DNA of 64,000 nucleotides from Anaerolineae bacterium (lineage in GTDB: Bacteria > Chloroflexota > Anaerolineae > Aggregatilineales > Phototrophicaceae): NCBI GenBank assembly GCA_022823165.1, contig JAJDXR010000070.1, positions 62,001 through 126,000 on the forward strand. The letters run 5' to 3'. Below the pieces are notes generated by a model. That model was not told the origin of the DNA. It saw only the letters and a program-made list of their open reading frames with translations, and made no database searches. Shown here piece by piece: positions 25,252-33,871 of the stretch. The translations under genes were made by a program, and so were the position numbers. Within the stretch, counting starts at the first letter, position 1; each line of letters starts with the position of its first letter.

Positions 25252-26619
25252 ATGGCAACATCAATAAAGCCGAGCGCTGAAAGGGCTGACAGCCACCCCT
25301 TCTTGACGCGGCGCAACCGAACCATTCTCACGCTGTCGCTGCCGATTCTGCTGTCATTGATCGCCGAACCCGTGACCGGCCTGGTTGACACCGGCTTCGT
25401 GGCGCGTTTGGGCGCTGCCCCGCTGGCGGCGCTGGGCGTCGGCACAAGCGCGCTTAGCTCAGTCTTCTGGATTTTCGGATTCCTCGGCATCGCCATCCAA
25501 ACGGACGTCGCGCATTTGTATGGCCGCGGTCAAGTTACGGCCGCCGGGCGCGTCCTCAGCTTGGCATTGGCTGTGGGCATCGCCTTCAGCTTGCTTTTGA
25601 GCGCCTTGCTGATTCCCGGCGCTCAGCTGGTATCAAGAGCGCTGGGGGCAGAGGGCGAGGTGCTGGCGCTGGCCTCGCAGTATATTCAGCTTCGGCTTCT
25701 GGGAGCGCCGGCCGTGCTGGTCGTCATCGTCGGCTTCGGCGCGCTGCGGGGCCTGCAAGACATGAAGACGCCGCTCTGGATCGCGTTGGCGATCAATGTC
25801 GCCAATATCGGCTTGGACTACTTGCTGATTTTCGGCGCGGCGGGCTTGCCGGCGCTGGGCGTCGCCGGCGCGGCGCTGGCGAGTTCCTTGAGCCAGTGGC
25901 TGGGCGCTGCCTGGATGCTTTGGGAAGTCCAGCGCCGGCTGGGTTTGAGCCGGGACATCAGCTGGCGGGACAGTTTCCGCCTGCTGCGGGTGAGCCGGGA
26001 TCTCTTGATCCGCAGCGGATCGCTGACGCTGTTCCTGCTATTCGCGACGCGCGTCGCCACCCAATTGGGTCCGGAAGCTGGCGCGGCTCACCAGGTTATA
26101 CGACAGGTCTGGTTCTTCACCGCGCTGTTCGTCGAAGCCTTCGCCACCACCGCGCAAAGCCTGGTCGGATATTTCTACGGTTCCGGCAACGTGGATTACG
26201 CCAGGCAAGTCGCCGGGGCGACCATGCGCTGGAGCCTGGGGGCAGGCTTGGCGCTGATGCTGGCGATGTTGCTCGCGACTCCGCTCGTCAGCGAGGCCTT
26301 TGTACCGACTGACGCTGTATTCCTGTTCACGCTGCCCTGGATAATCGCATCGATTTCGCAGCCCTTGAATGCTTTGGCATTCATCACCGATGGCATCCAC
26401 TGGGGCACGAGCGACTATCGCTATTTGCGCAACGCTATGTTGTTGGCCACGATCGCCGGACTGCTTGGGCTGCAGAGCATTGCGATGGACACGGTAGAGT
26501 CTATCAGCGCGGTCTGGCTGGTGACTGTTTTCTGGATCGGTATCCGCGCTTTCTGGGGTGTGCTGAGAGTCTATCCGGGCATCGGCGCCAGCCCTTTCCG
26601 CGCGCCTAATGCCGACTAA
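25252..26619 (+). CDS. MATE-family efflux transporter
   Basis: A 455-residue inner-membrane protein with about 12 hydrophobic segments in two homologous halves. The MATE signatures TLSLPILLSLIAEPVTGLVDTGFVARLG, at the start of helix 1-2, and LRSGSLTLFLLFATR-like sequence in the second half (about 248) are visible. The DinF-like subgroup is suggested by the PVTGLVDT and ALRGLQDMKTPL phrases. Such proteins export cationic compounds or drugs in exchange for Na+ or H+, but substrates cannot be predicted. It follows fmt in the same direction, and a small PspC gene follows after 157 bp. Confidence 0.92.
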   Translation: MATSIKPSAERADSHPFLTRRNRTILTLSLPILLSLIAEPVTGLVDTGFVARLGAAPLAALGVGTSALSSVFWIFGFLGIAIQTDVAHLYGRGQVTAAGRVLSLALAVGIAFSLLLSALLIPGAQLVSRALGAEGEVLALASQYIQLRLLGAPAVLVVIVGFGALRGLQDMKTPLWIALAINVANIGLDYLLIFGAAGLPALGVAGAALASSLSQWLGAAWMLWEVQRRLGLSRDISWRDSFRLLRVSRDLLIRSGSLTLFLLFATRVATQLGPEAGAAHQVIRQVWFFTALFVEAFATTAQSLVGYFYGSGNVDYARQVAGATMRWSLGAGLALMLAMLLATPLVSEAFVPTDAVFLFTLPWIIASISQPLNALAFITDGIHWGTSDYRYLRNAMLLATIAGLLGLQSIAMDTVESISAVWLVTVFWIGIRAFWGVLRVYPGIGASPFRAPNAD

Positions 26620-26776
26620 AGCAGGTCTTGATTTTGCGCGCGCTCGCGCGACCAACTTGGTCCAGGCTCGTATACGAAGTATCGGGCAAATGATGCCGCG
26701 TCGAGAATCAAAGCGCCGCGCGCCTGCGGCGGTCTGAAAGTGAGAATTGACGCGTATTTATGGAGAAGACCACGCT

Positions 26777-27043
26777 ATGAAAGTTGACGTGCGCAAGCGG
26801 CTTTATCGTTCGCGCGGAGACCGACGGGTCGCCGGAGTCTGCGCTGGCATCGCGGATTATCTTGGGGTGGATGCCACGCTGGTGCGCATCGCCTGGGTAT
26901 TGTTTGGGCTGGTGGGCGGTCCCGGCGTTCTGCTTTATATCGTTCTGGCGGCCATCGTGCCGGAAGAGCCGGAGTTCGTCCAGGCGACGGCCGAGAAACC
27001 CAAGCGCGACGACCGGTTTGGCGTGGGCGACGCCGGCCGCTAA
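26777..27043 (+). CDS. PspC-domain membrane protein
   Basis: A short protein (88 residues) with the PspC signature: KRLYRSRGDRRVAGVCAGIADYLGVDATLVRIAWVLF, then a membrane segment (LVGGPGVLLYIVLAAIVP) and a charged C-terminal tail. PspC domains take part in phage-shock or envelope-stress responses; stand-alone short copies are common in Chloroflexota, Actinobacteria and Firmicutes. The ATG at 26777 follows GGAG at 26762-26765. A TTG ten codons upstream is a less likely start. It converges on malate dehydrogenase with a 78-bp gap. Confidence 0.85.
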   Translation: MKVDVRKRLYRSRGDRRVAGVCAGIADYLGVDATLVRIAWVLFGLVGGPGVLLYIVLAAIVPEEPEFVQATAEKPKRDDRFGVGDAGR

Positions 27044-27121
27044 CGATTTAACGGTTGCGGCAAGGATCAAAGACTGAGCGGGCTGCGCTGTTTCCGCGCG
27101 ATTTGCCGGTCGAAACTGTGA

Positions 27122-28108
27122 TTAGAGCAGATCGCTGATCGCCTCGCGCTCTTGTAACAGTTCCGCCTCCGTCGCCCGGATTTTGTCCCGCGCATAGTCG
27201 CTCAAGGGCAGGCCAGCTACGATTTCAACGGAACCGTCAGTATTATGCTGTAAGGGGAAGGAAAAGATCAGGCCGCTCTCGATCCCGTAAGGATTGCCTT
27301 CGCTGGGTATGCCGGCGCTAAACCAGTCGCCTGGCGGCGTCGGGTTAATCAAGCTGCGGATGCTGTCAAGAGCGGCGTTGGCGGCGCTGGCGGCCGAGCT
27401 TTTTCCGCGCGCGTTGATGATGGCGGCGCCGCGCTTCTGCACCGTGCTCATGAACTCGCCTTCAAGCCATTGCCGGTCGCCAATGACCGTCTCGGCCGCT
27501 TCACCCTTGACTAGCGCATGCTCGAAACCAGGGAATTGCGTGGCGCTGTGATTGCCCCAGATCGCCACATTGCTGACCTCGCCGACCAGCGCTCCGGCTC
27601 GCTGCGCCAGCTGCGAGGCGGCGCGGTTCTCGTCGAGGCGCGTCATGGCGAACCAGCGATCGGCCGGGATATTCGGCGCGTTGGCTTTGGCGACCAGACA
27701 ATTGGAGTTGCAGGGATTAGCCACGACCAGCACGCGAACATCGGCGGCGGCATGGTCGTTTAGCGCGCGCCCTTGCGCCACAAAGATGGGCCCGTTGGCG
27801 GCGATTAGGTCGCTGCGTTCCATACCGGGTCCGCGCGGCATACCGCCGACGAGGATTGCCCAGTTGGCGTCTTTGAAAGCCACCGCCGGATCATCTGAGA
27901 TGATGATGTCATGAAGCAGGGGCTGGGCGCAATCTTCCAGTTCCATCACGACGCCGCGCAGAGCCTCCATCGCCGGCGGAATCTCGAGTATCTGCAGAAT
28001 CACCGGCTGACGCGGCCCGAATACTTCCCCGTTGCCGAGACGAAAGAGCAAATTGTAGGCGATCTGGCCGGCGCCGCCGGTTACCGCAATACGAATCGGT
28101 GCTGACAT
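27122..28108 (-). CDS. mdh: Malate dehydrogenase
   Basis: NAD-dependent oxidation of malate to oxaloacetate in the TCA cycle. The 328-residue sequence belongs to the cytosolic-type (group 2) MDH subfamily. It has the NAD-binding loop [16 protein letters not shown] (9-24), the substrate loop [13 protein letters not shown] with its two arginines, the [10 protein letters not shown] motif, a third substrate arginine in TRLDENRA, and the catalytic histidine in [11 protein letters not shown]. The C-terminus ([12 protein letters not shown]) is also family-typical. It is probably transcribed alone. TACAAT on the minus strand (28159-28154) lies about 46 bp upstream of the start and is a reasonable -10. 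The histidine phosphatase gene upstream is on the same strand. Confidence 0.96.
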   Translation of the reverse strand: MSAPIRIAVTGGAGQIAYNLLFRLGNGEVFGPRQPVILQILEIPPAMEALRGVVMELEDCAQPLLHDIIISDDPAVAFKDANWAILVGGMPRGPGMERSDLIAANGPIFVAQGRALNDHAAADVRVLVVANPCNSNCLVAKANAPNIPADRWFAMTRLDENRAASQLAQRAGALVGEVSNVAIWGNHSATQFPGFEHALVKGEAAETVIGDRQWLEGEFMSTVQKRGAAIINARGKSSAASAANAALDSIRSLINPTPPGDWFSAGIPSEGNPYGIESGLIFSFPLQHNTDGSVEIVAGLPLSDYARDKIRATEAELLQEREAISDLL

Positions 28109-28176
28109 ACCTGGTAGTCCTCTCCAGAATTTCCAACGGACAAAAGCGCGGCGATTGTACTGGATATGGGCGGGTT

Positions 28177-28800
28177 TTACAGTGATGATCCTGACGCGCC
28201 GGCCAAGTGCGGCGTTTCGGCGAAGGACTGTATCCGCCAGATATCCTGAAAGCGCTTGAGCGTAGTGACTGACGTATTCAGGACTGGTTTTGACGGCAAG
28301 AAGGCGAACATGGAAGCCAGGAAGATCATCATCGCCGAGCTATGCCCGACGATGGCCGCCGTCGAATATCCATTGCCCGCGCTGGTGATATCGCGCCAGG
28401 CCGCTTCCATGCGCAGCTGTACATCCAGGCGGGATTCGCCCCCGGGAACACGATAGGACCTATAGCTCGACTCCCACTTCTTGTAGGCGTCGGGGTAGAG
28501 CCGGGCGACTTCCGCGAAGGTGTGGCCTTCAAAGTCTCCGAAGGCGATCTCAGCCAGGCGCTCGTCTTCAACCACAGTTTGTTCCAGGTAAGCGCCGATG
28601 ATATGGGCGGTTTCTTTGGCTCGCGCGCGCGGACTGGTGTATATCGCGTCAATGGACCAGCCTTGCAGGCATCGCCCAAGCGCGTGCGACTGTTGCCGGC
28701 CGCGGTCGTTGAGGGGGACCGGCAGCGCGCCCTGCAAGCGCCGTTCTGTGTTGAACTCGGTTTGACCGTGCCGAATGATATGTATTAACTCTACGCTCAT
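28177..28800 (-). CDS. Histidine phosphatase family protein
   Basis: A 207-residue member of the phosphoglycerate-mutase-like branch of the histidine phosphatase superfamily. The catalytic phosphohistidine motif is [10 protein letters not shown] (8-17), the second histidine lies in IVGHSSAM (about 151-158), the acid in [13 protein letters not shown], and an arginine in [10 protein letters not shown]. This family includes cofactor-dependent PGMs, GpmB-like phosphatases and alpha-ribazole phosphatase CobC. The sequence does not distinguish them, and with no cobalamin genes nearby a general phosphatase is the safe call. It diverges from the 28888 gene; the start is preceded by AGAGGA. Confidence 0.88.
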   Translation of the reverse strand: MSVELIHIIRHGQTEFNTERRLQGALPVPLNDRGRQQSHALGRCLQGWSIDAIYTSPRARAKETAHIIGAYLEQTVVEDERLAEIAFGDFEGHTFAEVARLYPDAYKKWESSYRSYRVPGGESRLDVQLRMEAAWRDITSAGNGYSTAAIVGHSSAMMIFLASMFAFLPSKPVLNTSVTTLKRFQDIWRIQSFAETPHLAGASGSSL

Positions 28801-28815
28801 AGCGTCCTCTCAGGC

Positions 28816-28844
28816 TTGACGAATTATGCCGCGGCCGGCACAAT
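28816..28844 (+). promoter_or_regulatory. Candidate promoter of the 28888-era operon
   Basis: TTGACG (28816-28821), a 17-bp spacer and CACAAT (28839-28844), then the GTG start 44 bp on. On the other strand CATAAT (28828-28823) may be the -10 of the histidine phosphatase gene, so the divergent promoters would overlap. Confidence 0.4.
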
Positions 28845-28887
28845 TCCTGGCGACTGTGGAGTTTATCATAATGAAGGCAGTAATCGA

Positions 28888-29169
28888 GTGACAGACGAAC
28901 GCGATGCAAATATGACGCAGCCGAGCAAGCTGACCTTGTACGGGCTGGCGATGGTTGGCGGCCTGGGCTTGACGCTGATGATGCTGGGCGCGAGCGTAGG
29001 TGTGATCTACGGAACGGCGTTGGACGGGGAAGCGACTCATTCCCTCGGCCTGATGATCGTGGGCGGCCTGCTGCTGCTGATCATCGCCATTGGCTTCTGG
29101 CTGGGATGGGCGCGCCCCTTTGAACGCTTCGACGACATCAACAGGCCGGCGGAGCCCGAGCATCACTGA
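28888..29169 (+). CDS. Small membrane protein of unknown function
   Basis: I do not recognise this protein. It has two hydrophobic helices (KLTLYGLAMVGGLGLTLMMLGASVGVIYG and LGLMIVGGLLLLIIAIGFWLGWA) joined by a short loop (TALDGEATHS), and an acidic C-terminal tail (FDDINRPAEPEHH). The start is uncertain: the GTG at 28888 gives 93 residues and the ATG at 28912 gives 85. AAGG occurs about 10 nt before the GTG. The gene is first in a plus-strand group: the next gene begins 8 bp after its stop and that one overlaps era. Co-transcription with era is therefore likely, but a functional link is not implied. Confidence 0.6.
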   Translation: MTDERDANMTQPSKLTLYGLAMVGGLGLTLMMLGASVGVIYGTALDGEATHSLGLMIVGGLLLLIIAIGFWLGWARPFERFDDINRPAEPEHH

Positions 29170-29177
29170 TTGCCCTG

Positions 29178-29681
29178 ATGACTATCCATTCGACGCCTGA
29201 ACGAGAGCCGATTTCTGAACGAGTGTCGGCGGTTGTGACGCGCATCGGCGCTGATACGCTGCTGTCTCACAGGCGCCTTGAGGCCGGCGATGTCTTGACG
29301 CAAGGCGAGCTTACCCTCCGCTACGGCATCACCTACCTGGGCAAACCACAGCTTTCGATCGTGCCGGATTTGGTCGTGGCGGATTACGGCGAGATGCTGG
29401 CGGGCGAGGCGATGTGGCAATTTTTAATGCAGAGCGCGCATCTCTATCCGCGCGCCGACGCCTGCGGTTGGGACCGGGACGGCAACGAAGACCTGGTTGC
29501 GCTAAAGCAGCTTGACTTCGACCATCCCTACGATGTCTTTGCCTACCGTGAGCGCAAGGATCGCATCCCGCTAGCCAGACTCACCGCCGTAATCGCGAGT
29601 GAGCAGACGCAATTTCCGCAGCGGCTGCTGGCCCAGCTGCCGCGCTTCGACAGCCTGGACGTCTGGCGCGCGCATGGATGA
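29178..29681 (+). CDS. Uncharacterised protein overlapping era
   Basis: A 167-residue soluble protein without a signal peptide, membrane helix or motif that I can name. It is acidic and contains PDLVVADYGEMLAGEAMWQF and DFDHPYDVFAYRERKDRIP. The reading frame is well supported by position: it starts 8 bp after the preceding stop and its last 8 bases overlap the start of era. It could be a Chloroflexota-specific protein. Note that the large minus-strand frame opposite (29581-30516) is a shadow of era. Confidence 0.65.
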   Translation: MTIHSTPEREPISERVSAVVTRIGADTLLSHRRLEAGDVLTQGELTLRYGITYLGKPQLSIVPDLVVADYGEMLAGEAMWQFLMQSAHLYPRADACGWDRDGNEDLVALKQLDFDHPYDVFAYRERKDRIPLARLTAVIASEQTQFPQRLLAQLPRFDSLDVWRAHG

Positions 29682-30612
29682 GCTGGATTCGATATTCAGC
29701 GACGATTGGGGCGTCGATCACCGGTCGGGCTTGGTTGCGGTGATTGGCCGGCCTAATGTCGGCAAGTCCACGCTCATAAATGCTGTGCTGGGCCAAAAAG
29801 TGGCGATTGCCGCGTCCAAGCCGCAAACGACCAGACAGAGACAGCTGGGCATCTATACGACTGCGGAAACCCAAATACTGTTCATCGATACACCGGGCAT
29901 TCACAAAGCCCAGACGCGGCTCGGCGATTATATGCTGAATGTAGCGCGCCAGGCGCTTAGGGAAGCGGATGTTGTACTCTGGCTGGTCGATGCGGCTTCG
30001 CCGCCCCGCGCTGCTGACCGTCGCATTGGCGACGTCATCAGCCAGCTCGCGCGCGAGACTCCGCTGGCGCTGTGTCTCAATAAATGCGACCTCGTAGACG
30101 CGAAACAAGATCTCAGCGCTCACCTGGCGCTCGTCGATACACCGCACGTTATCAACACGAGCGCTACTGAATCTCGTGGGCTGGGCGATCTGCTCGATTG
30201 CCTGAGGCCGCTGCTGCCGCGGGGACCGCGTTATTTCCCGGCTGAGCAAGTCAGCGAAGCCAATATGCGATTCATCGCGGCTGAAACCGTGCGCGAAAAG
30301 ATCATTGAGCTTACCAGCGAGGAGATTCCCCATACCGTCGCGGTGGAGATTGCGCGATTTGAAGAGTCGCCGGCTATCAGCATTATCGAAGCCGTCATCT
30401 ATGTGGAGCGGGAATCTCAGAAAGGCATCGTGATAGGCAAGCGCGGCAGCATGATCAAGCGCATTGGCGTGGCGGCTCGCGCTGACCTCCAGCAGATTTT
30501 GGAGACGAAAGTACACTTGGCGACGCGAGTCAAGGTGCTCAAGAACTGGCGCAGCAACGAAGCCTTTATGCGGCGCGTGGGTTACGCGCTGTCCAAAGGC
30601 AGGACCGGCTAA
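29674..30612 (+). CDS. era: GTPase Era
   Basis: Essential GTPase that binds 16S rRNA in 30S maturation. The 312-residue protein has G1 GRPNVGKST (about 25-33), G2 around KPQTTRQRQLGI, G3 DTPGIHK, G4 NKCD and a G5-like SATES, followed by a C-terminal type II KH domain with GIVIGKRGSMIKRIG. The frame is open for 25 codons upstream, but the ATG at 29674 gives the normal Era N-terminus. It overlaps the previous gene by 8 bp and converges on ribF with no intergenic base at all: its TAA (30610-30612) touches the ribF stop (30613). Transcription must therefore overlap or terminate inside coding sequence. Confidence 0.96.
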   Translation: MDELDSIFSDDWGVDHRSGLVAVIGRPNVGKSTLINAVLGQKVAIAASKPQTTRQRQLGIYTTAETQILFIDTPGIHKAQTRLGDYMLNVARQALREADVVLWLVDAASPPRAADRRIGDVISQLARETPLALCLNKCDLVDAKQDLSAHLALVDTPHVINTSATESRGLGDLLDCLRPLLPRGPRYFPAEQVSEANMRFIAAETVREKIIELTSEEIPHTVAVEIARFEESPAISIIEAVIYVERESQKGIVIGKRGSMIKRIGVAARADLQQILETKVHLATRVKVLKNWRSNEAFMRRVGYALSKGRTG

Positions 30613-31548
30613 TCAGCTGCGAAGACCTGTGAGAAGGCGCCGGGTGGCGGCGACATCCTGCTCAAGCTGCGCCGCCAACTCAGCCAAACCGTTAAACTGT
30701 CGTTCGGGCCGCAGGCGCTCTTCAAAGCGCAGCTCCACGGTCTCGCCATAGAGGTGGCCGCTGAAATCCAGGAGATGCGCCTCAATTGTGATGTTGTCGC
30801 CAGCAAATGTCGGTCGTTGACCGATATTGGCGGCGGCCATGCAAGTCTCATCGCCCAGGCTAGCCAGGGTGGCGTACACGCCATTGGCGGGGATGAGCTG
30901 CTCGTCCCAGACGGACAGATTGGCTGTCGGGAAACCGATAGCGCGTCCGCGCTTTTCACCCTCGACCACCGCCCCTGACAGCGAATAGGAACGCCCCAGC
31001 ATTTCCCGCGCCTTGGCGACCTCGCCCTGGCGCAGAAACTGCCGGATTCTGGAACTGCTGATTTCACTGCCGCGGCCCTGAGCGCTGATCAGATCCATGG
31101 CCTGTACCGTGAATCCCTGTTTCGCGCCTTGCGCGCGCAGAAATCGTAGATCTCCCTCGCGCTGGAAGCCCAAGGCGAAGTCGGCGCCCACATGCAGTTC
31201 CTTCATGCGCAGGTTGTGAAGCAATTTGTCGACGAATGCCGCTGCCGATAGCTGGCGGATATGCTCGTCAAATGGCAGCGTGATGACGGTGTCCACGCCC
31301 TGCGCTATTAGCAACTCGGCGCGTTGCTCGGGACTCGTCAGATAGTAGCGCTCGCTGCTTGCGTCGAGGACTTTATCGGGGTGGGGGAAAAACGTGACGG
31401 CGATAGGCTGTCGCTTGACCGCGTTCGCGCTTTCCACCAGGGTCTTTATCAGGCGCTGATGCCCGAGATGCAGGCCGTCGAAGACGCCGATAGTCACCAG
31501 CGAGCCAGTTTCTGGATGTGCGTCTTCAAAGCTGCGCAGGTGTTTCAT
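30613..31548 (-). CDS. ribF: Bifunctional riboflavin kinase/FAD synthetase
   Basis: Makes FMN from riboflavin and FAD from FMN. The 311-residue length is typical. The N-terminal FAD-synthetase half has GVFDGLHLGHQRLI (HxGH motif, about 22-35) and the SSSRIRQFLRQG motif (about 163-174). The C-terminal riboflavin-kinase half has GRAIGFPTANL and NIGQRPTF. It is the last gene of the nusA-to-ribF group, where ribF commonly follows truB. A separate extended -10 motif (TGATACAAT, 31594-31586) overlaps the truB stop codon, so ribF may also be transcribed alone. Confidence 0.95.
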   Translation of the reverse strand: MKHLRSFEDAHPETGSLVTIGVFDGLHLGHQRLIKTLVESANAVKRQPIAVTFFPHPDKVLDASSERYYLTSPEQRAELLIAQGVDTVITLPFDEHIRQLSAAAFVDKLLHNLRMKELHVGADFALGFQREGDLRFLRAQGAKQGFTVQAMDLISAQGRGSEISSSRIRQFLRQGEVAKAREMLGRSYSLSGAVVEGEKRGRAIGFPTANLSVWDEQLIPANGVYATLASLGDETCMAAANIGQRPTFAGDNITIEAHLLDFSGHLYGETVELRFEERLRPERQFNGLAELAAQLEQDVAATRRLLTGLRS

Positions 31549-31585
31549 CCTGGTCGCCGAGGTCTCCCTAAGCCGTCACGCTGTG

Positions 31586-31594
31586 ATTGTATCA
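31586..31594 (-). promoter_or_regulatory. Extended -10 motif at the truB stop, before ribF
   Basis: Minus-strand TGATACAAT (31594-31586) begins with the truB TGA stop and lies 38 bp before the ribF start. It is identical to the motifs at 9834-9842 and 16699-16691. Confidence 0.4.
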
Positions 31595-32494
31595 AGATCG
31601 CCGCGGGAATACTTTATGAGGTTTCCAAGACTCAGCGCGCGGCTCAAGAACGGCGACCAATTGTTGACTGGAGTCAAAGGCGAAGACAGCTTCTGATTGA
31701 AGGCTATTGCGGCATGGTATGAATCCGCCTTGTTGCACGCGATTGATTTCTTCCGCAGTGAGGGTGACGCGAGTTTTGTCTGCAAGCGCGGCGAATGGCG
31801 AAACAATTTGCCTGGTCCACTGCTCGTCGTTTATCACGGCGTCAAGCGCGATGCTTTGGTCTAGATGAAAGGCGCCGCTGGCGATCCGCGTCAAGCCCGA
31901 GAGATAGGCGCCAGCCTCCAGCGCTTGACCGAGGTCGTTTGCCAGGGAACGAATGTATGTGCCGGGCCCGCATTGAATTTCAAGTTCAAGGACAGGCGCA
32001 TCCCAATTAATGATGTCGATCGCATGAATCGCAATCTTTCGTTCCGGGCGCGCGACAGTTTGGCCCGCTCGCGCCAGTTCATAGAGTTTCTTCCCCTTGA
32101 CTTTAACGGCGCTGTACATCGGCGGGATTTGGCGGATTTCGCTGCCGATGAACTGCGGCAAGGCGTTCCTGATTTCCGCCAGCGTCAAGTGGCTGGCGTC
32201 GCGTTTGGCTACGATAGCGCCCGCCGCGTCAAAGGTGGTTGTGGTTGAGCCGAAAGTAATCCCCGCGCGATAGACTTTGCGGCTGCGCATCATGTATTCG
32301 CTGAGCCGCGTCGCCGCGCCCAGGCAGATGATCAGAACGCCGTCAGCCAGCGGATCCAGCGTACCGGCGTGCCCAACTTTAAGGTTGCCGCCGCTGGACC
32401 GGCAACAGCGCCGTATCGACGCCACGACATCGTGGCTGGTCAAATTTAAGGGTTTGTTCAGGTTGAGGAATCCAGCGGGGATGGTGTCGCGCAA
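31592..32494 (-). CDS. truB: tRNA pseudouridine(55) synthase TruB
   Basis: Makes pseudouridine 55 in the T-loop of tRNAs. The 300-residue protein has the family opening GFLNLNKPLNLTSHDVV, the catalytic motif GHAGTLDPLADGVLIICLGAATR with its aspartate, the RKVYRAGITFGSTT strand, YSAVKVKGKKLYELAR and the later YIRSLANDLG. It lies between nrnA (5-bp gap) and ribF (43-bp gap), the classical order. The C-terminal PUA-like part is present but divergent. Confidence 0.95.
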   Translation of the reverse strand: MRDTIPAGFLNLNKPLNLTSHDVVASIRRCCRSSGGNLKVGHAGTLDPLADGVLIICLGAATRLSEYMMRSRKVYRAGITFGSTTTTFDAAGAIVAKRDASHLTLAEIRNALPQFIGSEIRQIPPMYSAVKVKGKKLYELARAGQTVARPERKIAIHAIDIINWDAPVLELEIQCGPGTYIRSLANDLGQALEAGAYLSGLTRIASGAFHLDQSIALDAVINDEQWTRQIVSPFAALADKTRVTLTAEEINRVQQGGFIPCRNSLQSEAVFAFDSSQQLVAVLEPRAESWKPHKVFPRRS

Positions 32495-32499
32495 GCGAG

Positions 32500-33510
32500 C
32501 TAGCCTCCCTGGGCGATGACTCGGCGGGCCAGCGGCAGCACCGTAGCTTGCGCTTGCTGCAATGTGCCGTCCACCGTGCAGCCCGAAGCCAGCGTATGGC
32601 CGCCGCCGCCCAGCTGAAATGCCAGGCTGGCCACATCGTAGCCGGGTTTGGCGCGAAAGCCGACCTCGACCTGATTGTCCGGCAACTCCTTAAATACGAC
32701 TGAAACTTTAGCTTGAACCACATTGACGAGGTAGCTGACCAAGCCGCCATCGGACATCGTTTCCAAGCCGGCCCGTTCAATATCGCCTTGCCTTATCGCC
32801 GCGTAAATGAGCCCGCGCTCCAGCCGGACGGTCGGCAGCGCCAATTTCCAAAGCTCAACCTCTTGATAGGGACGGCTATTGAGCGTGTTGGCCATAATCT
32901 GTGAGAGTGATGCGCCGCGCCGCATCAGGTCTTGCGCGATTTCAAGCGTACGGCTGTTGGTCGCGCTGATTCTGAAGCCCTGGGTGTCGGTCACCAGGCC
33001 TGTCAGCAAGGCAATGGCGACGTCGGTTGAGATCTCACAGCCCATGAATGCAAGAAAATCGTAGACTATTTCTACGGCGGCCACGGCCTCCGGAACAATT
33101 AGATGAATATCGCCATAGCGTGTATTGGTGGGATGATGGTCGAGATTGATGGCGCGTTGGCTGCGCTCAAGGCCGTAAGCTCCGGCTTGGCCGATACGAC
33201 TGAGATCGCTGGAATCGACCGTTATCAAGAGGTCAAATTCGCCGCTGGCGACAGCGGGCAAGATAGATGCGCTGCCGGGTACAAAACGAAGATCGGCGGG
33301 AACGCCATCGTCAATGGCGGCGGTAACGTCTTTACCGCGCGCGCCTAAGGTTTCGGCTATGCCCAGCAGTGAACCGATGGCGTCGCCGTCGGGCGCGATA
33401 TGCGACACAACCAAGATTGACTGGGCGGCGTCAATGGCGTCGGCGGCAGCCTGCCACTGAGGTTCGGGCTGAGTCTTGGTCTGCGTCTCAGTCTGCGTCT
33501 CAGTCTTCAT
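32500..33510 (-). CDS. nrnA: DHH-family oligoribonuclease/pAp phosphatase NrnA
   Basis: Degrades nanoRNAs and, in characterised homologues, dephosphorylates 3'-phosphoadenosine 5'-phosphate. The 336 residues show the DHH motifs SHIAPDGDAIGS (about 37-48), ITVDSSD, DHHPTNTRYGD and, in DHHA1, GGGGHTLASGC. The N-terminus is a low-complexity run of alternating Thr, Glu, Gln and Lys (residues 2-14) encoded by a 12-bp direct repeat, overlapping the 3' end of rbfA by 11 bp. A start about 20 codons later is possible, but none is clearly better. If it hydrolyses pAp, it would also clear the by-product of the sulfotransferase at 20540; that link is inference. Confidence 0.9.
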   Translation of the reverse strand: MKTETQTETQTKTQPEPQWQAAADAIDAAQSILVVSHIAPDGDAIGSLLGIAETLGARGKDVTAAIDDGVPADLRFVPGSASILPAVASGEFDLLITVDSSDLSRIGQAGAYGLERSQRAINLDHHPTNTRYGDIHLIVPEAVAAVEIVYDFLAFMGCEISTDVAIALLTGLVTDTQGFRISATNSRTLEIAQDLMRRGASLSQIMANTLNSRPYQEVELWKLALPTVRLERGLIYAAIRQGDIERAGLETMSDGGLVSYLVNVVQAKVSVVFKELPDNQVEVGFRAKPGYDVASLAFQLGGGGHTLASGCTVDGTLQQAQATVLPLARRVIAQGG

Positions 33511-33862
33511 CGCCGAGCTCTTTTGGAATCTCCAGGCTGGAGATGATTTGGTTTATGCGGTTGGCGCTTTCCAGCGTGTGATCCCACTGGAAATGCAGCT
33601 CAGGTGTATTGCGCAAGCGGATGCGCTTGCCGACTTCACGCCGCAGAAAGCCCTTGGCGCGGCCGAGCGCTTTCATGACATGGTCTTCACGGCTTTCGTC
33701 GCCCATGGCGTTGACGTAGACTTTGGCGTACATCAACTCTGGATCCAGCGATACCTCCGTCACCGTGATGTCTCGCAGGCGCGGGTCCGCGACTTCTCGC
33801 AGCAGAAGATGGCTCAAGATTTGGTGAATGCGGTCGCTCATGCGCCCCTGTTTGATGGACAT
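33500..33862 (-). CDS. rbfA: 30S ribosome-binding factor RbfA
   Basis: Cold-shock ribosome maturation factor with a KH-like fold. The 120-residue protein opens with RMSDRIHQILSHLLLREVADPRL and continues with TVTEVSLDPELMYAKVYV, both typical. The C-terminus contains the family phrase KRIRLRNTPELHFQWDHTLESANRINQII. It sits 9 bp after infB and overlaps nrnA by 11 bp, the order seen in many bacteria. Confidence 0.95.
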   Translation of the reverse strand: MSIKQGRMSDRIHQILSHLLLREVADPRLRDITVTEVSLDPELMYAKVYVNAMGDESREDHVMKALGRAKGFLRREVGKRIRLRNTPELHFQWDHTLESANRINQIISSLEIPKELGDED

Positions 33863-33871
33863 GACGCCGCC

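Noticed and set aside
29581..30516. Minus-strand open frame opposite era
   Set aside because: Antisense of the Era G and KH domains; translation is arginine-rich and without motifs.
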